Positions 10,991 to 21,794 of a stretch of 64,000 nt of DNA are shown here, in pieces (positions within the stretch are counted from its first letter, which is position 1; every line of letters begins with the position of its first letter). Origin of the DNA: Schistosoma haematobium. Taxonomy: Eukaryota > Platyhelminthes > Trematoda > Strigeidida > Schistosomatidae. The DNA lies in NCBI RefSeq assembly GCF_000699445.3, contig NC_067200.1:17800510-17864509 (forward strand), in the 5' to 3' direction. A program made the position numbers and the translations under genes. The notes beneath the pieces are model-generated. The model was not told the origin of the DNA. It saw only the letters and a list, made by a program, of their open reading frames with translations, and ran no database searches.

Positions 10991-11700
10991 AAGGTAAGTA
11001 ATTAAGTGAAGTAAGTCTAATTATCTTTTGTACAATATAATTTCTATTAAAATCTCAACTTTAAATCATCACTCTACTTATTCATTTAATAATATCAAAG
11101 AAACACAATCATCAGTGTTTATTTTAATGTTTGTTTGTTCCCGCTTTAATTTAATTTTTAAATTTTAATTATTATTTCTTTTCTTGAATATTATGATTAC
11201 ATTTATTACATAATAAAAAAATTTTGTTTCATTCTAATTAACTTTCATTTGATTATTTTTGTTTTTCATGTGAATTCATTTACATGTTCAATGAATGAAC
11301 TAATATTAATGCATAAAATAATAATTTTAAAAACAATTATGATAATTAAATTAAATTAAAATTGTTTTATTATTTCAATTTTCAATGTTCAATATTCAAT
11401 GTTCAATGCTTTTTTTTTCATTTATTGAGTAGAAAATAAAATGATAGGGAGGGGAGAAAGAGTTATACACATTCTTAGTATACCTATATACATAAGTATA
11501 CGGCTATAATGGGTATAATGGGAGAAACTTCTTTACTTTTTTATAGTCTAATTAGAATTAACTTTTGTTTTACTTGACATAATAATAAATAAAATGAAAG
11601 AAAAGTAATTAAAAACTGAGAAAAAAAGAAAGAGAAAGAAAATAATTTCACTGATATATTTGTGATTAATTTCTTTATTTGTTATTAGTTTTAATAGATG
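10991..11700. other. Very AT-rich DNA, no gene seen
   Basis: Dominated by A and T runs and short repeats of TTCAATGTTCAA. No gene or element recognised. Confidence 0.5.
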
Positions 11701-12190
11701 AATTCATAAGTTAAATAAAGCTAGACCACCATAGAAAACCTAGACGCTTAACCTGTAGACCACTGATCTGGCCAGCATCCAACAGTGTTTATATCTAGCT
11801 TCAATTGATCTACCATATTGCGCTCGCGCGATCGTGTACATGCACTGCTTACGAGTCCCATATTAGGACGATACAACCATCTAGTACTTTCAGGTTTTCC
11901 ATGATGGTCTAGCTTCAATTGACTCATGATTTCAACTATTAAAATTATTATAATATCCACAAAACCTCCCTCTGATTACAATCATCATATCCTCACTAGT
12001 GACCGTCTCCAAGAGGTATTACCTGGAGTTCTAGTGAAAATCTATGACCAATGGAGTTCAACCGAGTTTGTTGTGAGATAGTAACTCACTGAAAACACTC
12101 AATTTCGTGGACTAGTTGGATTCAGACATTAACAAAGTTGGATGCCGGCTCAGTGATTTATAGGTTAAGCGTTCTCGCGCGAGATTGATG
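11701..12190. mobile_element. HS1 composite: minus piece, plus piece, next unit
   Basis: A minus-strand piece with its ribozyme deleted (11703-11815) is joined to a plus-strand ribozyme and tail (11828-11960), which runs into the 5' body and promoter of a further plus-strand unit (11961-12190). Ribozyme box 2 reads GATAC, so it is probably dead. Confidence 0.6.
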
Positions 12191-12289
12191 ATTATTGATT
12201 TACCTATGCATTTTTATTTCTTAATACTATGTTAAATGATACAAATTAACCAGCATTATTCTTGCTTAACAGTTTATTATGGTCGAGAC

Positions 12290-12435
12290 TGAAGTTAGTG
12301 GGTTTGGATTCTATGTATGAGATGGTGGATGCATACTGCCGAAAAGTTCCAAACTAGGAAAAAAACGGTCGACTAGTTGTTCAAGGTTTTCAATCGTGAT
12401 CTAACATTGATCATTTCATGATCTTAATTAAAACT
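12290..12435 (+). mobile_element. HS1 SINE fragment
   Basis: Strongly diverged ribozyme and tail (GGTGGATGCATACTGCC to ATTTCATGATCTTA). Confidence 0.5.
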
Positions 12436-12587
12436 CAACAATCTCTACAACCATATACTCATAGTTGTATGAAATACTAGGATATTTAAAATTTACATGT
12501 TACTTACTGAATATTATATCAACTAGACAAATAGACAAATTATAAACATTAATTATACGAATAAGGATTTGTGGAGTTTGTGACAAT

Positions 12588-12772
12588 TTTAATAGTTGAA
12601 TTTATGAGTCAATCTAAGTTAGACCACTATTGAAAACCTGGAAGCACTGGATAGCCGCTTCATCCTAGTATGAGACTCTTCAGCAGGCATGATTCGTAAA
12701 GTCCAATCCGTGCCGCGTGGAAACAGTTATTCACTACAAACAATGGATGAAGAATTGCTCAAGATCACACAT
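12588..12772. mobile_element. HS1 composite fragment
   Basis: Minus-strand tail and ribozyme (12595-12692) followed by a plus-strand piece of 5' body (GTCCAATCCGTGCCGCGTGG). Confidence 0.5.
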
Positions 12773-13004
12773 TAATGGTAAGTAAATATTATCAGTTTTT
12801 GTCTCATAGGGTGATAAATGATCTTATTTCATTTCAGTTATTGCCAGGGCAATCGTTGCATATCATATCACGTATACATTTAACGGTTATATATCAACAT
12901 ACGACAAATAGTTTGTTAATAAATTTATATTGGTTACGAAAATACACAACTCTTTTGGTTAAAGATTAAACAACTTATATGAGATAACTATCTGTGGAAT
13001 CAGT

Positions 13005-13095
13005 CAATCAGTCAGCCAGTCAGCTACAACGTAGGACCATGCATATATATATGCATCGGCCCAATTTGTCAAACCTCATTAGCACAACAAGATGA
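13005..13095 (-). mobile_element. NL-A 3'-end fragment
   Basis: Reverse complement of the NL-A terminus: TGCATATATATATGCATGG..CCTACGTTGTAGCTGAC with flanking TGAC repeats. About 90 bp only. Confidence 0.65.
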
Positions 13096-13364
13096 TCGCT
13101 ATTAGGACTGTGGAATAATGCCATTTTATAAGTTAACAATACTATGGTTATTGTATATAGTAAAAACCTACAGTATGGTGCTATCATACTAAAGTTTTAT
13201 TTAAGCTGTCAACATCAAAAAACGTACTATGTGTAATTTAGACAAAATCACATCCAATTGTCTTGCAGTCTGGTTGTAAAATGAATCGGGTTATAAAACA
13301 TTACTTAATTTAGTGGATAGTTCCGCAGTATGTGTCATTTCATGATGAAAAATGTCTTCACAAA

Positions 13365-13530
13365 TTTCCCAGCGCGAGAGTGACGGATTCTGAGTTCGAA
13401 CCTCGTAAGGCAGGATCGTTGGTTTACACTGCCGAGGAGTCCCACACTAGGACGAAACGGTTATCCAGTGCTTGAAGCTCTTCTATGACGGCCTAGCTTC
13501 AATTGACTCATGAATTCGACAAGTGAAAAA
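13365..13530 (+). mobile_element. HS1 SINE, promoter B box to tail
   Basis: B box (GAGTTCGAACCTC), ribozyme with box 1 changed to CCGAGGA but intact stem II and GAAA, then the 3' tail to GACTCATGAATTC. Confidence 0.65.
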
Positions 13531-13595
13531 AACGAAGTAATTCACATTATGATCAGTGTTTGTAGCTTTTACTCTATTATGATGCTCAGTATTAT

Positions 13596-13857
13596 TGTAA
13601 CGAATGAAGACTCGGGTGGGAACAACCGTTTGTATTTTAATACAAAATTACAGAGTTCTTTCATCAAATGTGAGAATGATACGTTCAATAATTCATTTGT
13701 AAATCCTCCATCAATTGTCTCAAACTTCATCGTTCTTTCATTACTATAACAATTACTCTCTGTTCCCGTTCTCTTCGATTCAATCTTCTGTTAATAGACA
13801 TTTCATTTCTGATTGGTGTTATATACTACTTATATGGACATAAGTAACATACACCAA
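13596..13857 (+). repeat. TRIM1 unit, single copy
   Basis: Starts TGTAACGAATGAAGAC and ends ATAAGTAACATACACCA; colinear with the TRIM1 units near 46 kb and 48 kb. Behaves like a solo LTR (TG...CA ends). An open frame through it is shared with other copies but has no recognised domain. Confidence 0.5.
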
Positions 13858-14778
13858 ACTATGACAAAAAAGATACCTTTTCTAGAAGCTTAACAGTCAT
13901 GAATTAGTTTTCTTTCATTCTAATCACACTGGGATATAAAATACAAATGACTAGTATTTATCCACCTAAAACATTTGGGTTTTTATATGCAGCATAAGAA
14001 AAACAACTTCTAGAAAGACGAACATATTTCAGATCACGTATTCATCTATTTACAAGCTATAGAACGCGGTTCGAATTCAGATTAATCATTTACATGAAGA
14101 CAGCATTCTAATCCTTTGTGGAAAATGTTTACCATTACAGAGAGTAATAAAATGAAGCATTGTACAGTAACGTGAAGTGTTTGGGAAACAAAAATTCGGA
14201 AGGTTACGGATCCGCTAAAGTTGTATTTTAACATGAAAGTTGTAGTAGATAGGGTTTACTAAGTGAGAATACTAAGTTTAAGCGTGGAGAAATAAGTGTA
14301 GATTAGACTGTTGATCTTTATCAATTCAGGTGCTTGTTTTTTAGCTATGTTGTAAGGTTCAGATTTCCTAGTTGGTTTCCATGGCATGATTGTCTAGTTG
14401 TCTAGCATGAACAACTGACCGAAAAACTTCCAGCGAACCCAGAAAGAAAGCTGTTAAACTTGATTAACAATCAGATATATTCATGAAAATGTTTTTTAAA
14501 ACATTATAGATAGATACAACAGAGATGAGAAAATAAACACATACACAATTGATGATGAAATGGAAGTTCACAAAAACGAAACTGAATAAAGTCAGTTGTT
14601 ATTGATTATTTCAATTATTAATCTTCCGTACTGTGGGTGATAAGTTCCTTGATTTTTGGATACGTCTATATAAAGAACAAGAAAATGAAAGAGGGAATTT
14701 CACGGTATACAAAGAAATCGCTACAAACAGGTCGATTGATGTGGTCAACTTATATCTAAATCATAAGTTTTAAGTCAT
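13858..14778. other. AT-rich DNA, no gene seen
   Basis: Nothing recognised. If the terminal exon at 14779-14862 is real, its 3' UTR would lie here. Confidence 0.4.
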
Positions 14779-14862
14779 CTATAAATTTTGCCTAATTCTC
14801 ACATAGATATTATTGTGAATCATTGACCCTTTTTCAATAGGAGTTAGAAAATATAAAAAATA
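14779..14862 (-). CDS. Tentative terminal exon of the long minus-strand gene
   Basis: After an acceptor (GTCCAG) a 27-codon frame (YFLYFLTPIEKGSM...) ends in TAG. It opens in phase 0, as required after exon 18. It is short and hydrophobic, so chance is a real alternative. Confidence 0.3.
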   Translation of the reverse strand, partial: YFLYFLTPIEKGSMIHNNIYVRIRQNL

Positions 14863-14924
14863 CTGGACTGTTTTAGACAGATAAACCGTTACAATAGAAA
14901 AATCTGGAACAGTAGTACATGATT

Positions 14925-15447
14925 TGCCCCCAAATGCCCTGACACAACCGAGAGTGGGGAGAGTCAGCTCGCTCTCTCGAAATGCTCTCACACGACCACA
15001 TGCATACAACCACTCCAAGGAAAGTTCTACTCACTGCCTTCTCGTGGCATTATTATTGTTTACGAAATTGAAAGGACGAAAAGTGAATGTCCGTCGCCTT
15101 AACCCGGTTTGGTGGATACGGAAGATCTAACTAGGGAAGTTGGAAAACACCGAATCCAAACTAATGGTGTACGAGGGCTCCAGTATCCTAAAAGAACATA
15201 TGGCGTATGAACCAATTGTTGGTCACCGGCTACCATGAGACTGCATCTCCTGACGTTGCTCAATTGCCTTGTGTACTAGACCTTTAAGTCAAAGGCTCCG
15301 AGTGTGGCCCCTGAAGAAAACCACTCGCTTCGGTTTGGGCACCCGGACATCACAGCCCTTACAAAAATCAAATGATTCATGTGGCGCATATCTGTTTGAT
15401 GCCATTTTGTACCAATGTTTATATGTTTAAATAAATAAATAAGTACA
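14925..15447 (+). repeat. Rep-C, first copy
   Basis: About 500 bp closely similar to 23885-24423, sharing GAGAGTGGGGAGAGT, GGTGGATACGGA, CACCGAATCCAAACTAATGG and an AAATAAATAAATAA tail. The simple tail suggests a retroposon (3' part of a non-LTR element or a SINE). No intact frame. Confidence 0.7.
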
Positions 15448-15689
15448 TGATTCAAAATTGCTATACTTTCTAACAAAACCTAATTCAAAAGATATTAAGA
15501 TAGAATGAAGGATACACATGAAAGGGGAATATATAAAGGAATATTTATGATCTATTGAAAAACTGTGAAAAAGTTACTGCGTAAATATAACATTCCACGT
15601 GGTCCTTGAAATTCATAGTTTAACCAAGACAGTCTAAAACCTAATATGTAATACAGAGCAGTTGTCAGTCAATTCATAGCGTGTGTATT

Positions 15690-15990
15690 AGATTATCACT
15701 TACTGATAGATCGAATGCTATCGATCAAGTTGCAATGTGGTCACTAGTCTAGGTGACTCAGGATTGCGTGCACTATGTTGAGATTAGATGGTGGTTGGAG
15801 GTAGTCAACAGGAAACCCCAGACCCGGGTTTCGTGTTACCTGGCACTCGTCAGTAAGGTGTACCTGTAATCTTGAAAGAACTGGTGCTTCCTGACGGATT
15901 CGATCCCGTGTCACCCAGCTTCACTGTCAGAGACGTTACCACTGAGCTATCCGGGCCGTGACTGACCTTCTGTAGGACTAAGATGTAACC
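15690..15990 (-). mobile_element. SINE-D, tRNA-derived
   Basis: On the minus strand: A box TAGCTCAGTGGTAACG, then B box GGGATCGAATCCG about 35 bp later, followed by a non-tRNA body. The spacing fits a pol III promoter of tRNA type but no acceptor stem or anticodon arm folds, so it is a SINE and not a tRNA gene. Confidence 0.6.
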
Positions 15991-16271
15991 ACAATTGATT
16001 GATCACTGGGTGGTGATCCAATTTAATTCATTGAATCATATGTCTTAAATGTTCACTTCCGAAAGACACAGAACATATGATATACGTTCTTATAAAACAA
16101 CAAAAAACACTTGGAAATATAACTGAGTATTGCATTTATACCATAAAAGATGTAGATTAGTTGGATTCAAATTAATAAAGCTGGTAATACTCGTCAAATG
16201 AGTTAAATAGTTATTCAAGACGTTTCACTTTGTAATGAAACAGATTTTAATGATGGTGCTAGAACAGTATC

Positions 16272-16396
16272 TTTTCTGGTTAGCGTTTCTTTAGCAAGCT
16301 AGTTTTCTATGGAATGGAGTCGCTAACCCCATACCCAACCCTCCTCCTTTATCTGGGCTTCGGACCGGCAGTAGCCCCAGAGGGGTTTCAGGCGGA
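16272..16396 (-). mobile_element. RP1 short retroposon
   Basis: Minus-strand RP1 (CTGGTTAGCG...GGATAAAGGAGGAGGG in the family). Abuts and probably interrupts the NL-B copy that resumes at AGCTTTGGAGGATG. Confidence 0.65.
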
Positions 16397-16730
16397 GCTT
16401 TGGAGGATGTAAAAACCTCTATACATCTGGGCAGCATCGTTGATGAACACCGTGAATCTGATGCACATGTGAAGGCGCGGATCAGCAAAGCAAGAGCAGC
16501 ATATCTACAATTGAAGAACATCTGGAATTCAAAACAACTGTAAACCAACGCCAAAGTCAGACTTTTCAATACAAATATCAAGAACATATTACTCCAAGAA
16601 ATGGAGACAGACATGAAAAGAATGAACAACAATTGGATGGAACTAGAAAGGAAGGTCCAGGACAGAGTGGGTTGGATAATGCTGGTGGGAGGCCTATGCT
16701 CCATTGGGGTAGCAGGCGTAAGTAAGTGAG
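16393..16730 (+). mobile_element. NL-B fragment with internal deletion
   Basis: Encodes the family segment around YLGSIVDEHR (here HLGSIVDEHR) and ARISKARAAYLQLKN, then jumps to the C-terminal end ([20 protein letters not shown]) and the GCGTAAGTAAGTGAG terminus, so the WKWIGHT region is deleted. Confidence 0.75.
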
Positions 16731-16984
16731 GCAGCATAGTATCTTACTACATGTAATAAGTTGAAAAATCTCTATTCCAGATTGAATTTAACAAACGTTT
16801 ATCAAGTTTTGGTGTTACTACTACTTTTACAAGTTAAGTAGAATCTGAAAATTTGTAAGGCTGTTGACATATGTTAACTTCAGTTTTCGTCAGCGAAATA
16901 TGTTCTTAGCTTGAATTAGGGCTGCCAGAATTTGATGAAAGTTCTACAGTGGTCCTATCAACTCGTGCAAACTAATGTAAATTA

Positions 16985-17305
16985 TTAATTCACTTGGTAT
17001 TGCTTTACTTGTATCTTCCCATTGTTATTTAGGACTGAAATTGATCAGTCTCTCTTATTGGCATATGTACATACTGTGCGGACTACCTTAATATTGCCCA
17101 AAAGCACAAGCTTTATAAGCAAAAATGGATATTGGTTAGCAATGGAATCCAGGATGCGCGTTTCGTAGCCAACGGTACTGGGTTTGAGTCTCAGAGTGAA
17201 CATCGACTATGAGTACAAGTATATCCAGCTGACGAGTCACAAATAAGACGAGACGCGCGTCCTGGATTTCACTGCTAGCCACTATCCATCTTTGCTTATA
17301 ATGTA
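16985..17305. mobile_element. HS2 (Sm-alpha-like) SINE, palindromic
   Basis: Minus-strand tail and ribozyme half (16985-17165), ending at GATGCGCGTTTCG, are joined to a plus-strand unit (17166-17305) with B box, hammerhead (CTGACGA, but box 2 is GAGA) and TCCATCTTTGCTTATAATG. The arms form an inverted repeat of about 50 bp. The turnover point lies at the stem III side of the left ribozyme. Confidence 0.75.
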
Positions 17306-17378
17306 AATTATATTCAAGTATCACAGGCACTTTGTTGATACTACTATACTTTGAAGTATGTTGTACAGTAAGAGAAAC

Positions 17379-17450
17379 TTGCTTAGGATGTTGATTTATT
17401 AACTGGGAATAAGGAATATCTGAAGTTTTAGAATGAAAAAAATTCACATC
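17379..17450 (-). CDS. Minus-strand gene, exon 18
   Basis: 24 codons (DVNFFHSKTSDIPYSQLINQ...) after acceptor TTGATTAG, ending CAA before GTTTCT. Starts in phase 0 as exon 17 requires. Alternative donors a little further left (17351 or so) are possible. Confidence 0.5.
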
Positions 17451-17513
17451 CTAATCAAGAATTTTGGACTTAATTCAATGGTTAATACATGAACAATTGA
17501 ATGAAAAGCTTAC

Positions 17514-17672
17514 TTGACATAACCAATCAAAATATTCTTCAGTGGACATGTCTACAATACGTGTTCGTATAAAATCAATCGCTACAGCACTTGCTGGTAA
17601 AAGAATTTCCCAAAGTGTTAAAGAACACAGGACACGAGTAAATGACATCACAGTAAATAGACTTGGTGACAA
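17514..17672 (-). CDS. Minus-strand gene, exon 17
   Basis: 53 codons, phase 0 at both ends, between a pyrimidine-rich acceptor (TTTTTCTTTTTAG) and donor GTAAGC. The protein contains SFTRVLCSLTLWEILLPAS and DMSTEEYFDWLCQ: a long hydrophobic stretch that could be a buried helix or a membrane segment. One of the best-supported exons. Confidence 0.85.
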
Positions 17673-17864
17673 CTAAAAAGAAAAAGAAACCCCACGTCAA
17701 GCTGTTAGAAAGAAAGGAATGATAGTCCAAACTGTTGACTACTCATGAATAAAGATATTTTCTTAAAGCATTAGTTCTTTAAAATATCAGATATGTTGTG
17801 CTGTTTTCGATCTTCTATAGCATTTTAATCAAAAGATAAAACAACGCTGAATAATAACATAAAA

Positions 17865-18165
17865 GTCACTTGGTATTGTTTACTTGAATCTTTCCATTGA
17901 TGTTTAGCACTGCAATTGATCAGTTTCTCTTATCGGCGTATGTGCATACTGTGCGTATGCTTCGGTATCGCCTTAGTTCACAAGCATTTGTATGCAAAGA
18001 TGGATAGTGGCTAGCAGTGGAATCCAGGACACGCGTTTCGTCCTATTTGAGACTCGTCAGCTTGATGTACACGCATCTCAGACTTTTTGATGTTCACTCT
18101 GGGACTCGAACTCAGTACCGTCCGCTTCAAACGCCATCGCGTTATGCACTTAGTTATTACTGAAG
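17865..18165 (-). mobile_element. HS2 (Sm-alpha-like) SINE, full length
   Basis: On the minus strand: tRNA-like A and B boxes (B: TGAGTTCGAGTCC), CATCAAG, hammerhead, CTGGATTCCACTGC, TTTGCATACAAATGC and the tail to ACAATACCAAGTGAC. A second minus-strand tail (18168-18245) follows directly, indicating a former tandem. Confidence 0.8.
18022..18066 (-). ncRNA. Hammerhead ribozyme, Sm-alpha type, intact core
   Basis: Minus strand: stem I ATCAAG/CTGGAT (one mismatch), CTGACGA, stem II GTCT/GGAC with loop CAAATA, GAAA, minimal stem III ACGCGTGT, cleavage after GTC. Lies in the intron before exon 17 in sense orientation, about 350 nt upstream of the acceptor. Confidence 0.8.
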
Positions 18166-18254
18166 TTTAAATTCACTTGATATTATTTACTTGAATCTTC
18201 CCATTGAGTATTATGCAGTTTAGACTAATTGATTACTGAGTAATAAACAATTCT

Positions 18255-18470
18255 ATTTTATCTACGAAGTGGTCACTGGACTATATGACTTGATATCACA
18301 ATGAACTTGATCTGTTCTCAAATGGTTAGAGACAGTCGACAGAAATTTCTGAGGTTGGATTTTATGCTGACCAGTTATCATTAGAAATCCATGTTTGCAG
18401 TGTTATAGGAACTCGTACTTCCCCAAACACTTCAAAGCTATGTCATAAAGTGAATCAAACACAAACGTCA
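18255..18470 (-). mobile_element. SINE-D fragment, diverged
   Basis: Shares TGGTCACT..CTA, GACAGTCGACAG and GGAACT..TACTTCC order with the copy at 15690-15990. The promoter boxes are lost. Confidence 0.4.
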
Positions 18471-18974
18471 ATTCTAGGTTATTCGTATCACGAGTGAACT
18501 TATTTATGACTGAGATGTTTGCATAAAACAGTTAACCATGTTACAAGTTAAACAATGAGCTCAAATGAAGTTAAATTATGTTTACCCTATTCAAAAAAAT
18601 CAACAAAACAGTCGAAGAAGGTTTGAATAGACTTTTAAATGTAAAAAGGAGAGGAATCAGTTCAAAATCTGACTGTAGAATCAATCCAGAATATTTAAGT
18701 AATGACTGAAATTAAACAATACAAACCATTTGGTTTTGGATTCGGAAGAAAAGCAACAGAATGGATTTTATGGAAATTATAGATGCATAGAATTTAAATT
18801 AGGTTGAATCGAAACAGAAGAAACAGACTAAACTAATGACATGAAACCCTTCACGAAGATGAATCATTTATTATTCTACAGATAAATAAGAAAAACGTTA
18901 GACAGTTATAAAATGATTAGGGAAAATATAAATAGCCAAAGAACAAAATATTACAAAATGAAAAGAATATTTCG
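18471..18974. other. AT-rich DNA, no gene seen
   Basis: No exon, RNA or repeat recognised. Confidence 0.5.
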
Positions 18975-19330
18975 AATCACTGTTGAATATCTGGAAGCGT
19001 TGAACTCTTCAGCAGTGCGCATCCACGATCCTGTACACAGGACGTGGATTAAGGACCTTCGATCTCGAGCACGGAATCAAACTCTGATCCCGTAATGTCA
19101 TGGATTGATTGAAGTTAGACAATAGCACTGTTGGATACCAGCCCTGTGGTCTACAGGTCAAATGTTTACACACGAGAATGAAGGTTCTTCGTTCGACTCT
19201 CGCGTTCGGAATCGTGGATGTTCACTGCTGAGGTGTCCCATACTAAAACCAAACGGCGGTCCAATGTTTCCAGATCTTTATTAGTGGTCCGACTTAAATA
19301 GATTCATCACTAAAATGAAATTCAACTATC
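18975..19330. mobile_element. HS1 composite, minus piece then plus unit
   Basis: Minus-strand ribozyme and B-box piece (18985-19075) are joined to a plus-strand promoter, ribozyme and tail (19095-19330). The plus ribozyme has box 1 CTGAGGT and box 2 CAAA, so it is inactive. Confidence 0.6.
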
Positions 19331-19544
19331 TCCACAACCCATACAGAAAAATATTCTGAATATTAAAAATAATGGAGGATGCATTTAGGCTAATTAAACT
19401 GTTTCTTCGATTTTTTTTGAATGAATAATTTTATGTCGTTTGAGGTAGTTTGTCACTACACAGAGTTCAAAACTTACAAAGAGATAGCTCATCAGTATTT
19501 TTCGAGGTTCAATTGATTTACAGTTCATCTGACTACATTCTAAC

Positions 19545-20020
19545 AACAACAAACTCAGAATTTTCAATACAAATGTCAACACAATTATACTGTATCGGGT
19601 GCAAACTTCAAGAACTACGAAAGTCATCATCCAAAAGATACAACTGTTTATTAACAGTTTTCTTCAGAAAATACTTCCGATCCGTTGACAATACACTATC
19701 AACAACAACCTACTGAGGGAGAGAACAAACCAGATTCCATAGGAGGGAGAAATGAGGAAGAAGTGCTGGAAGTGGATAGGACACACATTGTGGAAAGCAC
19801 TCAACTGAATCACAAGTCAAGTGCTGACTTGAAACCCTTAAGGTCAAAGGAGACGAGGAAGACCGAAGAACACATTACACCGAAAAATTTAGACAGACAT
19901 GAGAAGAATGAACAAAAATTGGATAGAACTAGGAAGGATGGTCGAAGACAGAGTGGGTTGAAGAATGCTGGTTGGCGACCTGTGCTACATTGGGAATAAC
20001 AGGCGTAAGTATGTTTAAGT
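19545..20020 (+). mobile_element. NL-B 3' end, recent sub-lineage
   Basis: Almost identical over about 380 bp to 39870-40240 (only a few substitutions seen, for example ATTGTGG against ATTGAGG) and close to 31512-31988. All three share the same coding lesions, so the lineage was copied after it lost coding capacity. The 104-codon open frame here is out of register with the ancestral protein. Confidence 0.8.
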
Positions 20021-20214
20021 AACCTTATGGAGTGAATATAATTTAATCTAACAAGTTATTTAACGAAAGTGAATTATCTCACAGTGACTTAATATTGAAG
20101 AAAAAGTTTAAAAGATGCGCGGTACATTAACCAATTAGCTATTTGAATGATTTTAGTCAAATGAAGGTTAATAATTACATATCTATGGTTATTTTGTATA
20201 AAATTGTCAGTTTT

Positions 20215-20585
20215 AATAATTCATGAGTCGATCTAAGCTATACCGCCATTGCAAACATGAAAGCATTGGTTGAACGTTTCATCTTAGTATAGAACTCCTT
20301 CATAGTGCGCATCCACAATCACGCATATGGGACTCAAACATAGGACCTTCAGTTTTGTGAGCGAACACTTGACCTGTACACTACTGAACCGTCATCCAAC
20401 AGTGTTAACGTCTAAATTTAATCAATCTATGATCTTGTGCAACACTTCGTCGATTGTCTAAAGTGGATGACTCTTTCCACCCGACACAGATTGGATTCCA
20501 TGGTTTGTGTCTTCTCACTAGAGCTTCAAGAATTCCATCTTGAAGTCAGTCACTAATGAGCATATAATGATTATTATCAGAATGG
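20215..20585 (-). mobile_element. HS1 SINE, near full length, diverged
   Basis: Tail, decayed ribozyme, B and A boxes, and the complete 5' body to CTCATTAGTGACTGACTTC on the minus strand. Confidence 0.65.
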
Positions 20586-20625
20586 AGATTTATGAAAAAT
20601 GGTTAGAAATTGATAATTTACTTAC

Positions 20626-20713
20626 TTGAGCATAAAATTTAAGTTTAGATAAAACGGTTATAAATTTCGGTTCAGATTTTAGATCGCATAAATCAGCCAA
20701 AATATCCAAATAC
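20626..20713 (-). CDS. Minus-strand gene, exon 16
   Basis: 88 bp between TTCCTAAATTTAG and GTAAGT. Its first base completes the split TGG codon from exon 15; then YLDILADLCDLKSEPKFI to the end, phase 0. Fits both neighbours exactly. Confidence 0.85.
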
Positions 20714-20774
20714 CTAAATTTAGGAATAAACAATAACAATAAATTATCCGTATAGGGATTGTGGAGATTATTAA

Positions 20775-21145
20775 GTTTTCTGATTAAGATCATGAACGAT
20801 CGATGTTAGACCATCACTGAAAACCTGATAGCATTAGACAGCCGTCTCGTCCTATTGTAGGACTTCTCAGCAGTGCACCTTCAGTCTCGCGCGTGAATGC
20901 TTAACCTCTAGACCACTGAGCCAGCTGGTACCTAACGGTGTTGATGCATAACCTCAATCAATCCACGAAATCGCACCACCATCTTTGATTGTACTAGAGT
21001 AGATACCTGTTGGAATCCCGTGAGCAAGATTGTAGATGCGCACTGCTGAAGAGTTTCACAATAAGACAAGATGACCATCTAGTGCTTTCAGGTTTTTAAT
21101 AGTGGTCTAACATCAATCGAATCATGATCTCAACCAAAATAATAT
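20775..21145. mobile_element. HS1 palindromic SINE, same junction as 5755-6148
   Basis: Minus-strand HS1 (20785-20998) joined at GTAGATACCTGTTGGAATC to a plus-strand ribozyme and tail (21010-21140). The shared breakpoint shows that the inverted form itself was amplified. Cores are decayed (right box 1 CTGAAGA has a valid variable base, but box 2 is changed). Confidence 0.75.
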
Positions 21146-21639
21146 AAAATTTTTAAATACACTGTGTTTATAAAGAATTATCGCTAATTTGAACACCCCC
21201 TAGAGAGGTACTGACTGATTGCTATCACAAAAGGTTTTATTATCAATAGCGCAAAATATGGTATTGAAAACAATTTTTTAAACATTCAGAGTGATTACAA
21301 CATAGAAAATAAATTTCAGAGAACAATCTGTTAGTAACTAATTAAGATGTAAATTCAGACAATTAATGGATAGTTGTTAAGACTCATTTTTTATAACATA
21401 ACATTTGAATTATGGTGAACCCCTATTGAGCTTTAAAGATCATTGACTACATAGTTCACAGGTCGTACTGTCTTATCTAGCTTAAAATGGCCATTTCCCT
21501 CTATGAACTATAGTTGATCTCTCACGTCTATCATTTGACGTTATAAAGTAATGATGTAGGATCCGCAGTAGTTCTCAGTAGCAGTTATGTAAAAAGTGCT
21601 TATATATAATGATATATATTTTATGCTAACGGCTAGAAG
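21146..21639. other. AT-rich DNA, no gene seen
   Basis: No exon-like frame or repeat recognised. Confidence 0.45.
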
Positions 21640-21720
21640 ATAAAGAACCTCGAACGAAGTTTCTGAGTTCGAATCCTGCGTGCAGGATCGTGGATATGCA
21701 CTACTGAAGAGTCTTATAAT
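21640..21720 (+). mobile_element. HS1 SINE fragment, B box and half ribozyme
   Basis: GAGTTCGAATCCTG, GGATCGTGGATATGCACTAC, then CTGAAGAGTC before the sequence is lost. Confidence 0.55.
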
Positions 21721-21794
21721 AAAATAAACAAAAAATATTTATTCTTACTTTGATTGACAGAACTTAACAACTCACAGAAACTAACGTACCATTA

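Noticed and set aside
15920..15958. tRNA gene candidate (A and B boxes with normal spacing)
   Set aside because: No acceptor stem or anticodon arm can be drawn, and a diverged copy with the same flanks exists at 18255, so it is a SINE.
16291..16737. 148-codon minus-strand frame
   Set aside because: Antisense to NL-B plus RP1; similar antisense frames occur at 5192, 38101, 40127 and 43976, all shadows of the same element.
19685..19999. 104-codon frame, also seen at 40002 and, on the other strand, 31525-31836
   Set aside because: It is a shifted frame of the NL-B C-terminal region; its conservation reflects recent copying of the element, not a new protein.
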